Shown: positions 45,518-54,450, counted from the stretch's first letter. The stretch: 64,000 nt of DNA from Scalindua sp964344685 (GCA_964344685.1 CAYFOK010000006.1:62001-126000), one strand, 5' to 3'. The notes: generated from the letters alone by a model not told the origin. Program-made: numbers and translations.

Positions 45518-45566
45518 TTAAAGTCTTTAGACCTTCAAATTGTGAATTTAGAATAGTGTATTTCTA

Positions 45567-45595
45567 TTGACATAATAACTTAAGGGATATATGTT
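45567..45595 (+). promoter_or_regulatory. Sigma-70-type promoter for the adenosylhomocysteinase-like gene
   Basis: TTGACA at 45567 and TATGTT at 45590 are spaced by 17 bases, in the divergent region between miaA and the gene at 45691. The -35 is perfect and the -10 matches four of six positions. Confidence 0.45.
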
Positions 45596-45690
45596 TACAA
45601 TGATTATTTGCTGGATAGCGATTCTAAAATACTGCGTTTAGGTTGTATGCTTGTTGTAAAATAAAATCCGCCATTTAACAGGAAACTATT

Positions 45691-47028
45691 ATGTACTCAA
45701 ATGCAGGGATAGATTTTCAGGCAAGAAAAAGAATGCCATTACTTGACTGGATCGTTAAGTCGTATGGCAGCGGTAAACCCTTAGCTGGCTGGAATATTCT
45801 TTTTATTCAGCATCAACTGGAAAATCATCTAGCCCAGGCTGAGGCTTTATTTGAATGTGGAATGGAGGCTTCGCGCCTTTATTGGATAGACATCCCCTAT
45901 ACTTCCTCCACAATAATCCGTAACAGGCTTATAGAGCATTACCGTGTTCCTGCAAAGCAATTTAAGGTCCATAATTACGATCTTACCCAAATCTACTCGA
46001 CTTACCAGCGGGTGCGGGTAGTAAGCTGGATAAGAGATTACCTGTCAGGCCACTGTGCTAAAGAACCTCTACTTGTTCTGGATGATGGCGGTTATTTTCT
46101 CGAAGCTCTCGTTTGTTTGAAAAGTCACCCGAAGAAACTATGTCTAGTCGAACAAACAACCCGCGGCATAAATAAAATGAGGGAAAACGATGCAATAAGA
46201 TACTACTTTAACCATATACCGGTAGTCGATGTCGCAACATCCCCTATAAAGAAAAAACTTGAAACACCCTTTATTGCACATGCAGTATGTGAAAGCCTGC
46301 ATGCCCGCTTACAGGTTCTGCTAAAGCAACATGTAATCTCGTTATCTGATGCCAGAGTGCTTGTGCTCGGTTATGGCGATATCGGTTCTGCCGTAAGCAG
46401 CGAGTTGGAGCAACATTTTCAAATAGAAAAAAATAGAATCTATATTTACGACACCAATAAAGTTAAATGCAGCAAAGCTGAAAAGATTGGTTTCAACATA
46501 TGGCAGAAAGCAGTCAATAACGTAAAATTCAGATTAGTTGTTGGTTGTACCGGAAAGTCATCATTCAAGATTTGGGATTACGTTCACCTGGAAAAAGAAG
46601 CCGTACTGATCAGTGCCTCATCCGGTTCGACCGAAATGGCAAGGGAAGGGTTTGTTGAGTGGGCAGATTCCACCAATCTTGATGATATTTTCTTAGAAGA
46701 CAGGGATAAGTTGAAAGGACAGAATATTCATCATGATATTCGACTCAATCTAGTAAACCACCGAGTAACCATAGCTAACGGTGGATTCCCAATTAATTTT
46801 GATCAACATCTGAACCGGATAAGACCTGAAGATATTCAGATCACAGTGGCAGCAATGGTGTTTGGCGCTATACAGGCTACAGAAGCCTTGCTTTCCGGAC
46901 AGGAAGGAATTCAATTACTTGATAGAGCATTTTGCCGAAAAGCAAGAAGTCGCTTTAAAAAAATGTTAGAAAATAATCATAGCAGGAATGAAAAAATAAG
47001 GAAAAAAAATCACATTAGCAGTCATTAG
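45691..47028 (+). CDS. Adenosylhomocysteinase-like NAD-binding protein
   Basis: A 445-residue protein with the layout of S-adenosylhomocysteine hydrolase: an N-terminal catalytic-like half with LLVLDDGGYFLEAL, a central Rossmann domain with VLVLGYGDIGSAVSSEL, and a closing block SASSGSTEMAREGFVEWADS. It is highly divergent: the usual substrate block with CRESL reads AVCESLHARLQ, and the C-terminal DRY-type ending is absent. It therefore may act on a related substrate or have lost activity. It has its own promoter. Fold assignment is fairly safe, substrate is not. Confidence 0.7.
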   Translation: MYSNAGIDFQARKRMPLLDWIVKSYGSGKPLAGWNILFIQHQLENHLAQAEALFECGMEASRLYWIDIPYTSSTIIRNRLIEHYRVPAKQFKVHNYDLTQIYSTYQRVRVVSWIRDYLSGHCAKEPLLVLDDGGYFLEALVCLKSHPKKLCLVEQTTRGINKMRENDAIRYYFNHIPVVDVATSPIKKKLETPFIAHAVCESLHARLQVLLKQHVISLSDARVLVLGYGDIGSAVSSELEQHFQIEKNRIYIYDTNKVKCSKAEKIGFNIWQKAVNNVKFRLVVGCTGKSSFKIWDYVHLEKEAVLISASSGSTEMAREGFVEWADSTNLDDIFLEDRDKLKGQNIHHDIRLNLVNHRVTIANGGFPINFDQHLNRIRPEDIQITVAAMVFGAIQATEALLSGQEGIQLLDRAFCRKARSRFKKMLENNHSRNEKIRKKNHISSH

Positions 47029-47469
47029 TTTTGTAATTTTGTTTGTTAATCAATCATTTGCCGGTTCAAATCAGTACAAAGATACATTGAAACTATTAGA
47101 AGTAACAGGATCTCTAAAAATGGGCGCTCAAATGGGGTCTTAAATGGCAAGCCAAATGATAGATTCAATGAAAAGTTTAAGAGTAGAAATCCCACAAAAG
47201 GTGTTTGATATTATCGAAGAGGAAATAGTAACTGTGATGACAACTGCAATGGGGAAAAAAGGCGGGCTGACAGATCAGCTGATAAAGGTTTATAATAAAC
47301 ACTATTCTCACCAGAAATAAAAGAACTACTTAAATTTTATGAAACAGATTTAGGGAAAAAACTTATAGCCACACTGCCTGTTCTAACCCAGGAGAGTATG
47401 GCTGCTGCCCAACTTTGGGTACAGGCAACATGGCCGGATGTCCAAAAAAGGCTTGAAATGCCGAAATAG
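46988..47469 (+). pseudogene. Decayed DUF2059-type exported protein
   Basis: After a frameshift at the start (ATG then A-runs) the strand reads a signal peptide KITLAVISFVILFVNQSFAG followed by YKDTLKLLEVTGSLKMGAQM, then a TAA stop at about 47140, then MASQMIDSMKSLRVEIPQKV in the same frame, and after a +1 shift near 47300 FSPEIKELLKFYETDLGKK to a TAG at 47469. This is the order of a DUF2059 protein. One nonsense codon and two frameshifts show it is no longer functional, unless they are sequencing errors. Its first 40 bases overlap the end of the preceding gene. Confidence 0.75.
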
Positions 47470-47582
47470 AATGGGATTTGAAGTTAAACCAGGAGCAGGC
47501 GTGACCCAATTCCATTCCGCATTCCTTACATTGCAAATCACAAAGAAAAACTAAAAAAATTAATCAGGCATGAATTTACAAT

Positions 47583-48239
47583 TTAAGGATTTCGAAATAT
47601 CCCGCATTCTTTCCATATATTACATTCCTTTTTTTGATCGCGCCCCTTGGTAACATCAAAATGGTTTTGATTTACCGGTAATTTGTTTAAAATGAGGTAT
47701 TCATTTATTTTACAATGATCCCAATCTAAAATAGGAAGAACCTGGCACAGGCCTTTATTAAATTGAACAAATTTTGCGTTCTTTCTCTCTTCTGTTTCAT
47801 GACTCATGACTCCTCCAAGCCATGCTTTAACTTTTAACTCTTTAAATCCTCTATTCAGCGGTTCATGTTTTATAATAGAGACAACCTTATCAAAATAATC
47901 TGAACTCGTATCATTCCAATTTGGATATTTCTCTTCAATCTCCCTTTTGGAAATTAAGCTTTTGTAAATCCTAATATCATATCCTTCATTTTTCATATAC
48001 TTCAGCATGTTATGTGTACAATCATTGTAATATCCTGTATCTACAAATATTATAGGTGGGCAAAACCCTAATGCGTATCTTGTCAGGTTAGGTAAAACCG
48101 CTGAAGTATTACCACCACTCGTTGTCAAAAACAGGCCTTCTTTGAAAGTTTCATAAGCCCATATGATTCTCTCTTTGCTTTCTTTCTTGACAAAGATTTT
48201 ATTTATTTCTTCTATATTCAGTTTCTCTTCAATGTTCAT
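47583..48239 (-). CDS. cysH: Phosphoadenosine phosphosulfate (PAPS) reductase family protein
   Basis: A 218-residue PP-loop protein. FLTTSGGNTSAVLPNL is the nucleotide loop, IIFVDTGYYNDCTHNML the ribose/sulfate side, and GLCQVLPILDWDHCKINEYL matches the conserved late block of CysH. KKECNIWKECGIF at the end corresponds to the ECGLH catalytic Cys motif. There is no CC...CXXC set, so no iron-sulfur cluster of the APS reductase type is expected. It should reduce PAPS to sulfite with thioredoxin. It lies with a stress protein and an SLC13 permease, consistent with sulfur supply. Confidence 0.75.
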   Translation of the reverse strand: MNIEEKLNIEEINKIFVKKESKERIIWAYETFKEGLFLTTSGGNTSAVLPNLTRYALGFCPPIIFVDTGYYNDCTHNMLKYMKNEGYDIRIYKSLISKREIEEKYPNWNDTSSDYFDKVVSIIKHEPLNRGFKELKVKAWLGGVMSHETEERKNAKFVQFNKGLCQVLPILDWDHCKINEYLILNKLPVNQNHFDVTKGRDQKKECNIWKECGIFRNP

Positions 48240-48319
48240 AAGTTGAAATATCAGTCATAATATTAAGTAAAAGTATCTAAAATTAATGTAATATAATTGC
48301 TTGTGCCGTTTATCTTTTG

Positions 48320-48784
48320 TTATTCATCTATAATCTTTGTTTCGCACGTTACTTTCTCTTTCAGTTCTGCTACGGCGGATCCGAAGAAAAAACGTGATAA
48401 ACGTGACCTTTTTCTTCTTGTAACGATGATTAAGCCCACCTCTTCTTTCTCGGCAACAGATAACGCTACCTCCAGAAATGTACCCCTTTTAATAACCGAT
48501 TTGTAATCAACGCCTTTACTTTTAGCCGCTTCTTCAATCTCCAAAATTTTCTCTTTTCCCTGAATTGAGTATTCATCCAAAACCGCGTTAAAAAGATTCT
48601 CGGTTGTTTTCCCTCCAATCCATCCTTCCTCAGTCAAGCTATCAAATATTTTCTGTGGAACCTCATTATCAACAACAAAAAGAATTACCAGCTTTGCGTT
48701 TTCTTTACTCGCAATGTCAACAGCCTCTTTAATACACTTATCCGATTTTCTTGTAGTCGAAAGTATTAATAATATTTTATCCAT
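48320..48784 (-). CDS. Universal stress protein (UspA family)
   Basis: A 154-residue UspA-fold protein: KILLILSTTRKSDKCIKEAV, LVILFVVDNEVPQKIF, VDYKSVIKRGTFLEVALSVA and VGLIIVTRRKRSRLSRFFFG then SAVAELKEKV. The ATP-binding G-x2-G-x9-G(S/T) motif of UspA is not conserved (TRRKRSRLSRFFFGSA), so ATP binding is doubtful. It lies between cysH and the SLC13 permease on the same strand. Confidence 0.8.
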   Translation of the reverse strand: MDKILLILSTTRKSDKCIKEAVDIASKENAKLVILFVVDNEVPQKIFDSLTEEGWIGGKTTENLFNAVLDEYSIQGKEKILEIEEAAKSKGVDYKSVIKRGTFLEVALSVAEKEEVGLIIVTRRKRSRLSRFFFGSAVAELKEKVTCETKIIDE

Positions 48785-48872
48785 AATTCATAAACCCCTA
48801 AATTTCTTCCAAAAGGAAGGGCCCAGCTTCCCCGGACAAAATGCGTCGAGGACTTCCCGCAGGGATTCCGGT

Positions 48873-50273
48873 TCATAATCCAAGGCCCAGGAGCGGCCAG
48901 TAAAAATATGCAAAAAGATTGAAAAAAATCCATGAAACAATTTTCAGTATCAACCCGCCCTTAAATGCATTACCCGGCGTAACAAACCCAGACGAATGAG
49001 CAATGGCAACTGCTGGAGTGCCCATGGGTAGAATAAATGCCAGACCCGACGGAACAGTCACGGCTAATGTAGTAATTACCGGATTTATCGAAAAATCTAT
49101 TGCAATCCCAATGGTTATTGGCATTAAGAGCGCAACTACCGCCGTATTACTTATCGCTTCTGTAAGAAAAATTGCAATAAGCGATATTACCATAATCAAG
49201 ATAAATGGCGATTGGATTGATCCTATACCGGAGATATCAACCAACCAGTGCGTAGCACCGGTCTTGCCCATGGCAGAGCCAAGACAGATTGCACCCCCAT
49301 ACATAAGTATCAGCCCCCAGTTGACATCTTCTTCTACATCCTTCCATCTCAACAGTTTGAAGATAAAGGCAATTACAACGGAAGCTAAAGCAATATTAGC
49401 AAGCCCGAATTTTTCACCAAAGCATATCCACGAAATAATCGTTATTATCATAAGTATTCCGATAGACCGCTCCTCTCGTTTCATTTTCCCAATGCATGCT
49501 GTCCTATTAATTAATAATATTCGTGCCTTTTTTACATCTCTTATTTCCGCAGGAAAGAGTAGAACCAACAACCAATACGTAATTGCCAACATTGTTATAA
49601 CCGTTGGCATCGTAGCGAGCGCCCATTTAACAAAACCTATTGACTCATCTGTTGTATCTCGAAGTATTCCTACGGCCAGTGGAGCCCTGGCACCACCTAA
49701 AAATGTAGCCACTCCTCCAATAACACATCCCCAAGCCGTACCCAAAAACAGAGACCTGCCATAACTGCTTTCACTCGGTCTTAACTCCAGACTCAAAGCA
49801 ATGGCTGTAATAATAGGAAACATCATCGCGGCAACGGCATGCCCAGACATCCAAAACGAAGAAAATGCTGACAATATAATAACTCCCAAAAGCAGTATCC
49901 TGGGCGAATGACCAAACCACTTCAGGAATATCAGTGCCATTCTATTGCTTAAACCCGTCCTGGTAACAGAAGAGGCTAAAATAAATGCTCCCAGAATAAA
50001 GAAAACTGCCTGGTTACCGAAAAGAGAATAAGTTTTTTCTGCCGGTAAAACTCCAAGCAGGGGAAAAAGGATAATTGCAAGAAGGCTTGTTATCATTAAT
50101 GGTATTACATGGCTGATCCAGAAAATAACACAGAGCACAAATATAGCCAATGCCTTTTTCCCATTAGTTGTAAGCCCTTCCGGATTAGGCAGATATACCA
50201 TCAAGCCAAACAAAAATGCGGCAACTGATAAGATAATAAATCTATAGTTATTTTTTGAATGAATAGAGTCCAT
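48873..50273 (-). CDS. SLC13/DASS family anion symporter
   Basis: A 466-residue permease with about eleven helices. WISHVIPLMITSLLAIILFP is the first family block and EAISNTAVVALLMPITIGIA carries the SNT motif of the second substrate loop; GGARAPLAVGIL and LGTAWGCVIGGVATFLGGA are further matches. The family co-transports Na+ with sulfate or dicarboxylates. The nearby cysH favours sulfate, but this is inference. A palindromic operator lies 26 bases before the start and the Rrf2 regulator gene is directly upstream. Confidence 0.85.
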   Translation of the reverse strand: MDSIHSKNNYRFIILSVAAFLFGLMVYLPNPEGLTTNGKKALAIFVLCVIFWISHVIPLMITSLLAIILFPLLGVLPAEKTYSLFGNQAVFFILGAFILASSVTRTGLSNRMALIFLKWFGHSPRILLLGVIILSAFSSFWMSGHAVAAMMFPIITAIALSLELRPSESSYGRSLFLGTAWGCVIGGVATFLGGARAPLAVGILRDTTDESIGFVKWALATMPTVITMLAITYWLLVLLFPAEIRDVKKARILLINRTACIGKMKREERSIGILMIITIISWICFGEKFGLANIALASVVIAFIFKLLRWKDVEEDVNWGLILMYGGAICLGSAMGKTGATHWLVDISGIGSIQSPFILIMVISLIAIFLTEAISNTAVVALLMPITIGIAIDFSINPVITTLAVTVPSGLAFILPMGTPAVAIAHSSGFVTPGNAFKGGLILKIVSWIFFNLFAYFYWPLLGLGL

Positions 50274-50298
50274 TTTGCTTACCTGACAATAATTTACT

Positions 50299-50317
50299 TT
50301 GTCTAAAACTTAGTCAA
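50299..50317. promoter_or_regulatory. Palindromic candidate operator upstream of the SLC13 gene
   Basis: TTGTCTAA-AAC-TTAGTCAA: two 8-base half-sites with a 3-base spacer, 7 of 8 positions symmetric. It resembles the type 1 sites of IscR-like Rrf2 proteins in spacing and in the TTGACTA half. An almost identical half-site occurs at 50865-50872, on the other side of the Rrf2 gene. Confidence 0.5.
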
Positions 50318-50344
50318 GAATAAGAGAAAAATTTTTTTAATAAC

Positions 50345-50797
50345 TTATATATGGTACATTGCGCCTGTTTTTTGTTCTTTTTCCTGAGTGACAAGATCTT
50401 TGATTGTTATGTTTTCTATACTTGCCAACATTGAATCGTACATCTTCTTCCATAAATCCTTTAATACACATGCGTCTGCAATGGAACAGCTTGCAGAAAG
50501 GGACGATATTCTCTCATTTACACAGTCAATTGGCGCCAGGGAGCCCTCAAATAGCTCTATTATTTCTCTGACGCATATTTCGCCGGGATCTCTGGCAAGA
50601 CAATGGCCGCCTTTAGCACCTCTGACGCTGACGATTACACCTCCATTTTTTAATGTTAACAGTATCCGCTCGACAAATGATTCGGGAATCGCTCTGACGC
50701 TCGCAATTTCCCTGCTAAGAACAAATCCCTTTCCATACCGTTGCCCTAATTCCAGGAGGGCAAGTATTGCGTATTCTGTTTTACTGGACAGTTTCAT
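50345..50797 (-). CDS. Rrf2-family transcriptional regulator with three Cys
   Basis: A 150-residue winged-helix protein: KLSSKTEYAILALLELGQRY, SREIASVRAIPESFVERILL, VRGAKGGHCLARDPGEI. In the C-terminal half DCVNERISSLSASCSIADAC holds Cys in a C-x11-C-x5-C pattern, where IscR, NsrR and RirA bind an iron-sulfur cluster. It may therefore sense iron, NO or redox state. It sits upstream of the SLC13 gene on the same strand, with candidate operator sites on both sides. Confidence 0.9.
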   Translation of the reverse strand: MKLSSKTEYAILALLELGQRYGKGFVLSREIASVRAIPESFVERILLTLKNGGVIVSVRGAKGGHCLARDPGEICVREIIELFEGSLAPIDCVNERISSLSASCSIADACVLKDLWKKMYDSMLASIENITIKDLVTQEKEQKTGAMYHI

Positions 50798-50864
50798 TTA
50801 TTAATGTAATTTAAAGATTTTATTAAGTTTTTTAATCATTTATAGTTATCAACAGCATGTATTC

Positions 50865-50883
50865 TTGACTAAGTTTGCAACAA
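50865..50883. promoter_or_regulatory. Second candidate operator, upstream of the Rrf2 gene
   Basis: TTGACTAA-GTT-TGCAACAA, preceded by ATTC and followed by AG. The first half and spacer are identical to the site at 50299-50317 read on the minus strand; the second half keeps ACAA. It lies 68 bases upstream of the Rrf2 start and could serve autoregulation. Confidence 0.45.
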
Positions 50884-50941
50884 AGTCAAATTGTAGTGTT
50901 TTAAAAAAATTTGTCAAACTAATTTTTTGGAGAAAATCTCA

Positions 50942-51910
50942 TTACCATTCCATTAATTCTCCAACAATCTCTTCTACAAGGTCTTTAATCGTTACTATTC
51001 CAATTGATTTATTGGTTTTGTCAACAACAATGGCCATTCGCTGTTTTGTATTCTGCATTTTTAACAGTGCATCATCTATAAGTGTTTCAGCGCTGATGTG
51101 TTCAGTCTCTTTCAAGAAGTCGCTTATTTTTGATTCTTCTGTACAAACACTCAAAAAATCGAATAAATTAATTACCCCGATAATATTATTTCTCCGGCCC
51201 TTAAAAATAGGGACTCTGGAAAATCTTACATTTTTTGCCAAATCCTTCATCTGTTCAGCGTTTACATCAGATGAAACTACTGTTGCCTTATTAAGCGGAA
51301 TCATAATTTTCCGTATTGGTATACTTCCAAGCCTCATAATATTTCTTGCCATCATATCCTGGTAGCCGGAAATAACCCCTTCTTTTGCACCTTCCCTTAT
51401 AAAAAATCCCAATCGATATGGAGTAAAGACGGCTGTTCTTTCGCTCACGCTCTTAAGAAAGAATTGAGGGATCTTGTTTACAACTTTCAATATATACACT
51501 AATGGGAAAAAGATCTGGGAAAAAAACTTGATGCCGGGCGATGCCGGATAAAGAAATTTATCGGCATTTCTTTGACAGATATCCTTTGGCATAACCTCTG
51601 CAAAAATCAGCATAACCGGTGCTAAAATCAGGGTTGCAGTTAATCCGGGATTGGCATAAGACATCTTTTCTGAAATGATATCTGTAAAGATTGCAGACAC
51701 CAGATAGTTGACAATATTATTACCTATTAATATTGTGCAAATCAATGCTTGCGGATCATTTAACAGCTTCTTAATAATTTTTGCGCTTCTATTTCCCCTG
51801 TCCACATTATATTGTAATCGGACACGGTTAACACAGTAAACGGCGATCTCAATTCCTGAAAAATATGCAGATGATAAAAGGAACAGAATTAAAAGGTAAT
51901 ATTCAGTCAT
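50942..51910 (-). CDS. CNNM/DUF21 plus CBS membrane protein
   Basis: A 322-residue protein with a four-helix CNNM (DUF21) domain (YFSGIEIAVYCVNRVRLQYN, TILIGNNIVNYLVSAIFTDI, FAEVMPKDICQRNADKF) and a pair of CBS domains (RKIMIPLNKATVV, FSRVPIFKGRRNNIIGVINL, MAIVVDKTNKSIGIVTIKDL). GAGGG is placed correctly for the ATG at 51910, so this is preferred over a GTG at 51916. It lacks the C-terminal CorC/HlyC domain. CNNM proteins handle Mg2+ or other ions. It overlaps the upstream paralogue by eight bases. Confidence 0.88.
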   Translation of the reverse strand: MTEYYLLILFLLSSAYFSGIEIAVYCVNRVRLQYNVDRGNRSAKIIKKLLNDPQALICTILIGNNIVNYLVSAIFTDIISEKMSYANPGLTATLILAPVMLIFAEVMPKDICQRNADKFLYPASPGIKFFSQIFFPLVYILKVVNKIPQFFLKSVSERTAVFTPYRLGFFIREGAKEGVISGYQDMMARNIMRLGSIPIRKIMIPLNKATVVSSDVNAEQMKDLAKNVRFSRVPIFKGRRNNIIGVINLFDFLSVCTEESKISDFLKETEHISAETLIDDALLKMQNTKQRMAIVVDKTNKSIGIVTIKDLVEEIVGELMEW

Positions 51911-53219
51911 TTTCACCCTCGTCTGACTTGCTCTCTGCTATCATTTCCTGCTGTATAGATGTAATTCGCCTTTTTCTGATACCTTCGACAGTGAAAACGA
52001 AGTCTTCATATTTAACTGAATCTCCTTTTTTAGGAATATGTTCGAGCAATGCTATAACCAGCCCACCTATAGTATCAACACCCATTGGTTCTATTTCCAC
52101 GCCAAAAGTGTCAGACCAGTCGCGTAAACTGAGGTTACCGGAGATCAAATACTTATTTTCATCAATCTTATTTATCGTCTCTCTGGGCTTCTCATGTTCA
52201 TCTTGTATTTCGCCGACAATTTCCTCTATGATGTCTTCAAGCGTAATAAGCCCTGCCGTACCGCCATGTTCATCAACGACAATAGCCATCTGGCTTCCTT
52301 CACGCCTGAATTGTCGCAATAAACCTTCAATACTCTTCGGTTCGGGAACGAATTGGACTGGTTTCAGAATATCCTTCAGTTGTACTTTTGGGTTAAGAAA
52401 AATATCTTTCGCATGAACGATACCTAAGATATTGTCCGGTGTCTCTTCGTATATAGGAAATTTAGTCTCTTTCGTTTCTCGCGCAAGCTCAATAAGCCCC
52501 TGTACTGGATCAGCGATATCGTACAAATTCATGTCTACTCTTGGCAGCATTATCTCTTTTATCTGCGCCCTTTTGAAGTCCAGAATCCCATGTATCATAG
52601 AACGCTCCTCTTGATCGACAATACCCTGCTTTTCGCTAAACTCTACGAGCATTTTTAGCTCGTCTATGGTAACACATTTTTCATCACCACCACCCTTAGC
52701 AAAAATTTTGCTTATCGAATTTATAATTGAAGTTATAATAACCCTAAAAGGAAAAACGATTTTATCAAAGAGGTAAATAGGTATTGATACCCACTTGGAA
52801 TACTGATCCGGAATTTTTACTGCTATATTTTTAGGAATTACTTCTCCCATAATAATAATTGCAAGAAAACTGATAACACATACTGTCCCCGCTATCCAGA
52901 TACCACCATATGGACTGTCGGCAGCTATCTTTTGGGCAATACCATAAGAAGCACAATAAAAACCAATGTTTGCCAGCATATTTCCAAGCAAAATGGTCGT
53001 CAGCAAGTGCTTTGGTGTTTTTAGAAGTGCGTGAATTAATCTTTCAGGCTTGCTGGTGCTTTTGCTAAACCTGTTGACCTCTTCCCTGGTTAATGAAAAA
53101 AATGCAGTCTCTGTGGCAGAAAAAAACGCGGAGAAACAGAGCAGGAACAACATAAACAGCGCTTGCGGCAGGTAGTTTATTAGTAAAGTATATAAATTAT
53201 CGTCTTCCAATAATGTCAC
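51903..53219 (-). CDS. CNNM/CBS/CorC_HlyC membrane protein (hemolysin C family)
   Basis: A 438-residue protein from a GTG start. It has the CNNM domain (LLCFSAFFSATETAFFSLTR, TILLGNMLANIGFYCASYGI, IMGEVIPKNIAVKIPDQY), two CBS domains (KEIMLPRVDMNLYDIA, TKFPIYEETPDNILGIVHAK, MAIVVDEHGGTAGLITLEDI then IEEIVGEIQDEHE) and a CorC_HlyC domain (NKYLISGNLSLRDWSDTFGV, TIGGLVIALLEHIPKKGDSV). It probably exports or exchanges divalent cations. It overlaps the next gene and is its longer paralogue. Confidence 0.92.
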   Translation of the reverse strand: MTLLEDDNLYTLLINYLPQALFMLFLLCFSAFFSATETAFFSLTREEVNRFSKSTSKPERLIHALLKTPKHLLTTILLGNMLANIGFYCASYGIAQKIAADSPYGGIWIAGTVCVISFLAIIIMGEVIPKNIAVKIPDQYSKWVSIPIYLFDKIVFPFRVIITSIINSISKIFAKGGGDEKCVTIDELKMLVEFSEKQGIVDQEERSMIHGILDFKRAQIKEIMLPRVDMNLYDIADPVQGLIELARETKETKFPIYEETPDNILGIVHAKDIFLNPKVQLKDILKPVQFVPEPKSIEGLLRQFRREGSQMAIVVDEHGGTAGLITLEDIIEEIVGEIQDEHEKPRETINKIDENKYLISGNLSLRDWSDTFGVEIEPMGVDTIGGLVIALLEHIPKKGDSVKYEDFVFTVEGIRKRRITSIQQEMIAESKSDEGEND

Positions 53220-53482
53220 CCGTTATGGGAAATGGATGGCGTTACTCAACAAACATTAAAAATTAAAAGATAAATTTAAAAATTCTACTAAATAATAACG
53301 CCCAATATGTGCATAAAATTATAACCGTAATCTCACAAAATTGTCAATTACAAAACACACTGACAAATACAAATTGACAGCTACTTGTAATTATTATAAT
53401 TTAATGCTTCTTGGTTTAAAATTATTAAAACTTATAAAGCGGGGCATTATAAAACGGCTACATCAAACATTATAAAAAAACC

Positions 53483-53764
53483 AAACCATCTGTAACGTTA
53501 GCATTAAGCAGCAAAATAAAACAGATGAAATCAGAAGGCATAAGCGTTGTTGGTTTCAGTACTGGTGAATCTGATTTCAATATCCAGGAAGATATTAAAG
53601 CCTTGACAATTGAATCGTTTAAAAGTAGTTCACAAAATATACGCTGACTTCATAAATCTGCTTCGGATCAGACTTCCATCTTAGACTATCATCTGGAAAA
53701 TATTAAGGATGGTATGGATAGCTTTGAAAGGCTCCTCGAAGAGGGTATTGTACACAGCGATTAA
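53483..53764 (+). pseudogene. Remnant of an aspartate aminotransferase gene
   Basis: 53483-53647 reads KPSVTLALSSKIKQMKSEGI then SVVGFSTGESDFN, the N-terminal block of class I aspartate aminotransferase (GxGEPDF), and stops at TGA. After about 20 bases, 53669-53764 reads LDYHLENIKDGMDSFERLLE, matching the C-terminal helix. Some 300 internal residues including the PLP Lys are gone. It is an internally deleted relic in a 600-base region otherwise without genes. Confidence 0.7.
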
Positions 53765-53820
53765 TATTCGGACCGTACGTACTTTTTCCGGTATTTTTAA
53801 TTGTATTCTTACTACGTAGA

Positions 53821-54066
53821 TTATTTTTTTGTTATTTCAACTTTCCACTCTTCTGGTCCGGATAATATATATTCCCAATCCATCTGACCTGTTCGTTCTG
53901 CATCCAATTGATACTTAAGAGGTTTTGGATCGTGATCATTTATCAATATCATCTTATCTCCAGGCTGGAGAGAATCAAAAGTGTCAAAAATCTTTGGGTG
54001 CCTTTCACGTGGCGGAATGTTTTGTACGTCCAGCGTAATAACTTTGCCTTCGCTCATCTGCTTCAT
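53821..54066 (-). CDS. DUF2249 family protein
   Basis: An 81-residue protein with the DUF2249 signature: VITLDVQNIPPRERHPKIFD, LQPGDKMILINDHDPKPLKY and QMDWEYILSGPEEWKVEI. The family often accompanies genes for nitrite, nitric oxide or metal stress. It is the last of four small minus-strand genes with two cupins and a DUF1858 protein, separated by 12 to 66 bases. Confidence 0.88.
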   Translation of the reverse strand: MKQMSEGKVITLDVQNIPPRERHPKIFDTFDSLQPGDKMILINDHDPKPLKYQLDAERTGQMDWEYILSGPEEWKVEITKK

Positions 54067-54129
54067 CCTTTCTTTATTGTCAACAGCCGTAAGCCGCTTT
54101 ATTTTTTTACATATACATAAATACAGAAA

Positions 54130-54438
54130 CTACCCCTTTAGTATGGCCGTTACTAAAGCCGTTAGCTTTGTTTTTGCTTTGAGCGAGCGTGATTCCCCGC
54201 TCTCAAACAAAAGAAGTGTTCCCTCTTCTACGTCCTTTTCTCCTTCTTCAGTAGTAATAGAGCCACTACCAGAATTGATTATGACTACCACTTTCTGGTC
54301 ACTCGTATCTTCTAATGCCGTCTGGCCTTCTTCCATACAAAGGAGGCTGGCACACGCTTTTGGTGTGCTGTATAGGTTTGTCGATACGGTATTATTTTCA
54401 GAATAGCTTACCAGCTCCTCTAAATTAAATTCTCCCAT
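54130..54438 (-). CDS. Small cupin-like protein
   Basis: A 102-residue single-domain beta barrel of the cupin type, with GSGSITTEEGEKDVEEGTLL as the central block. The metal-binding His residues of the cupin motif are absent, so a metal-dependent activity is unlikely. It is one of four small co-directional genes. Confidence 0.65.
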   Translation of the reverse strand: MGEFNLEELVSYSENNTVSTNLYSTPKACASLLCMEEGQTALEDTSDQKVVVIINSGSGSITTEEGEKDVEEGTLLLFESGESRSLKAKTKLTALVTAILKG

Positions 54439-54450
54439 CTCTCCGCCCTT

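Noticed and set aside
48790..48872. GC-rich stretch between the Usp and SLC13 genes as a repeat or terminator
   Set aside because: No second copy was seen and no clear stem with a U-run could be drawn.
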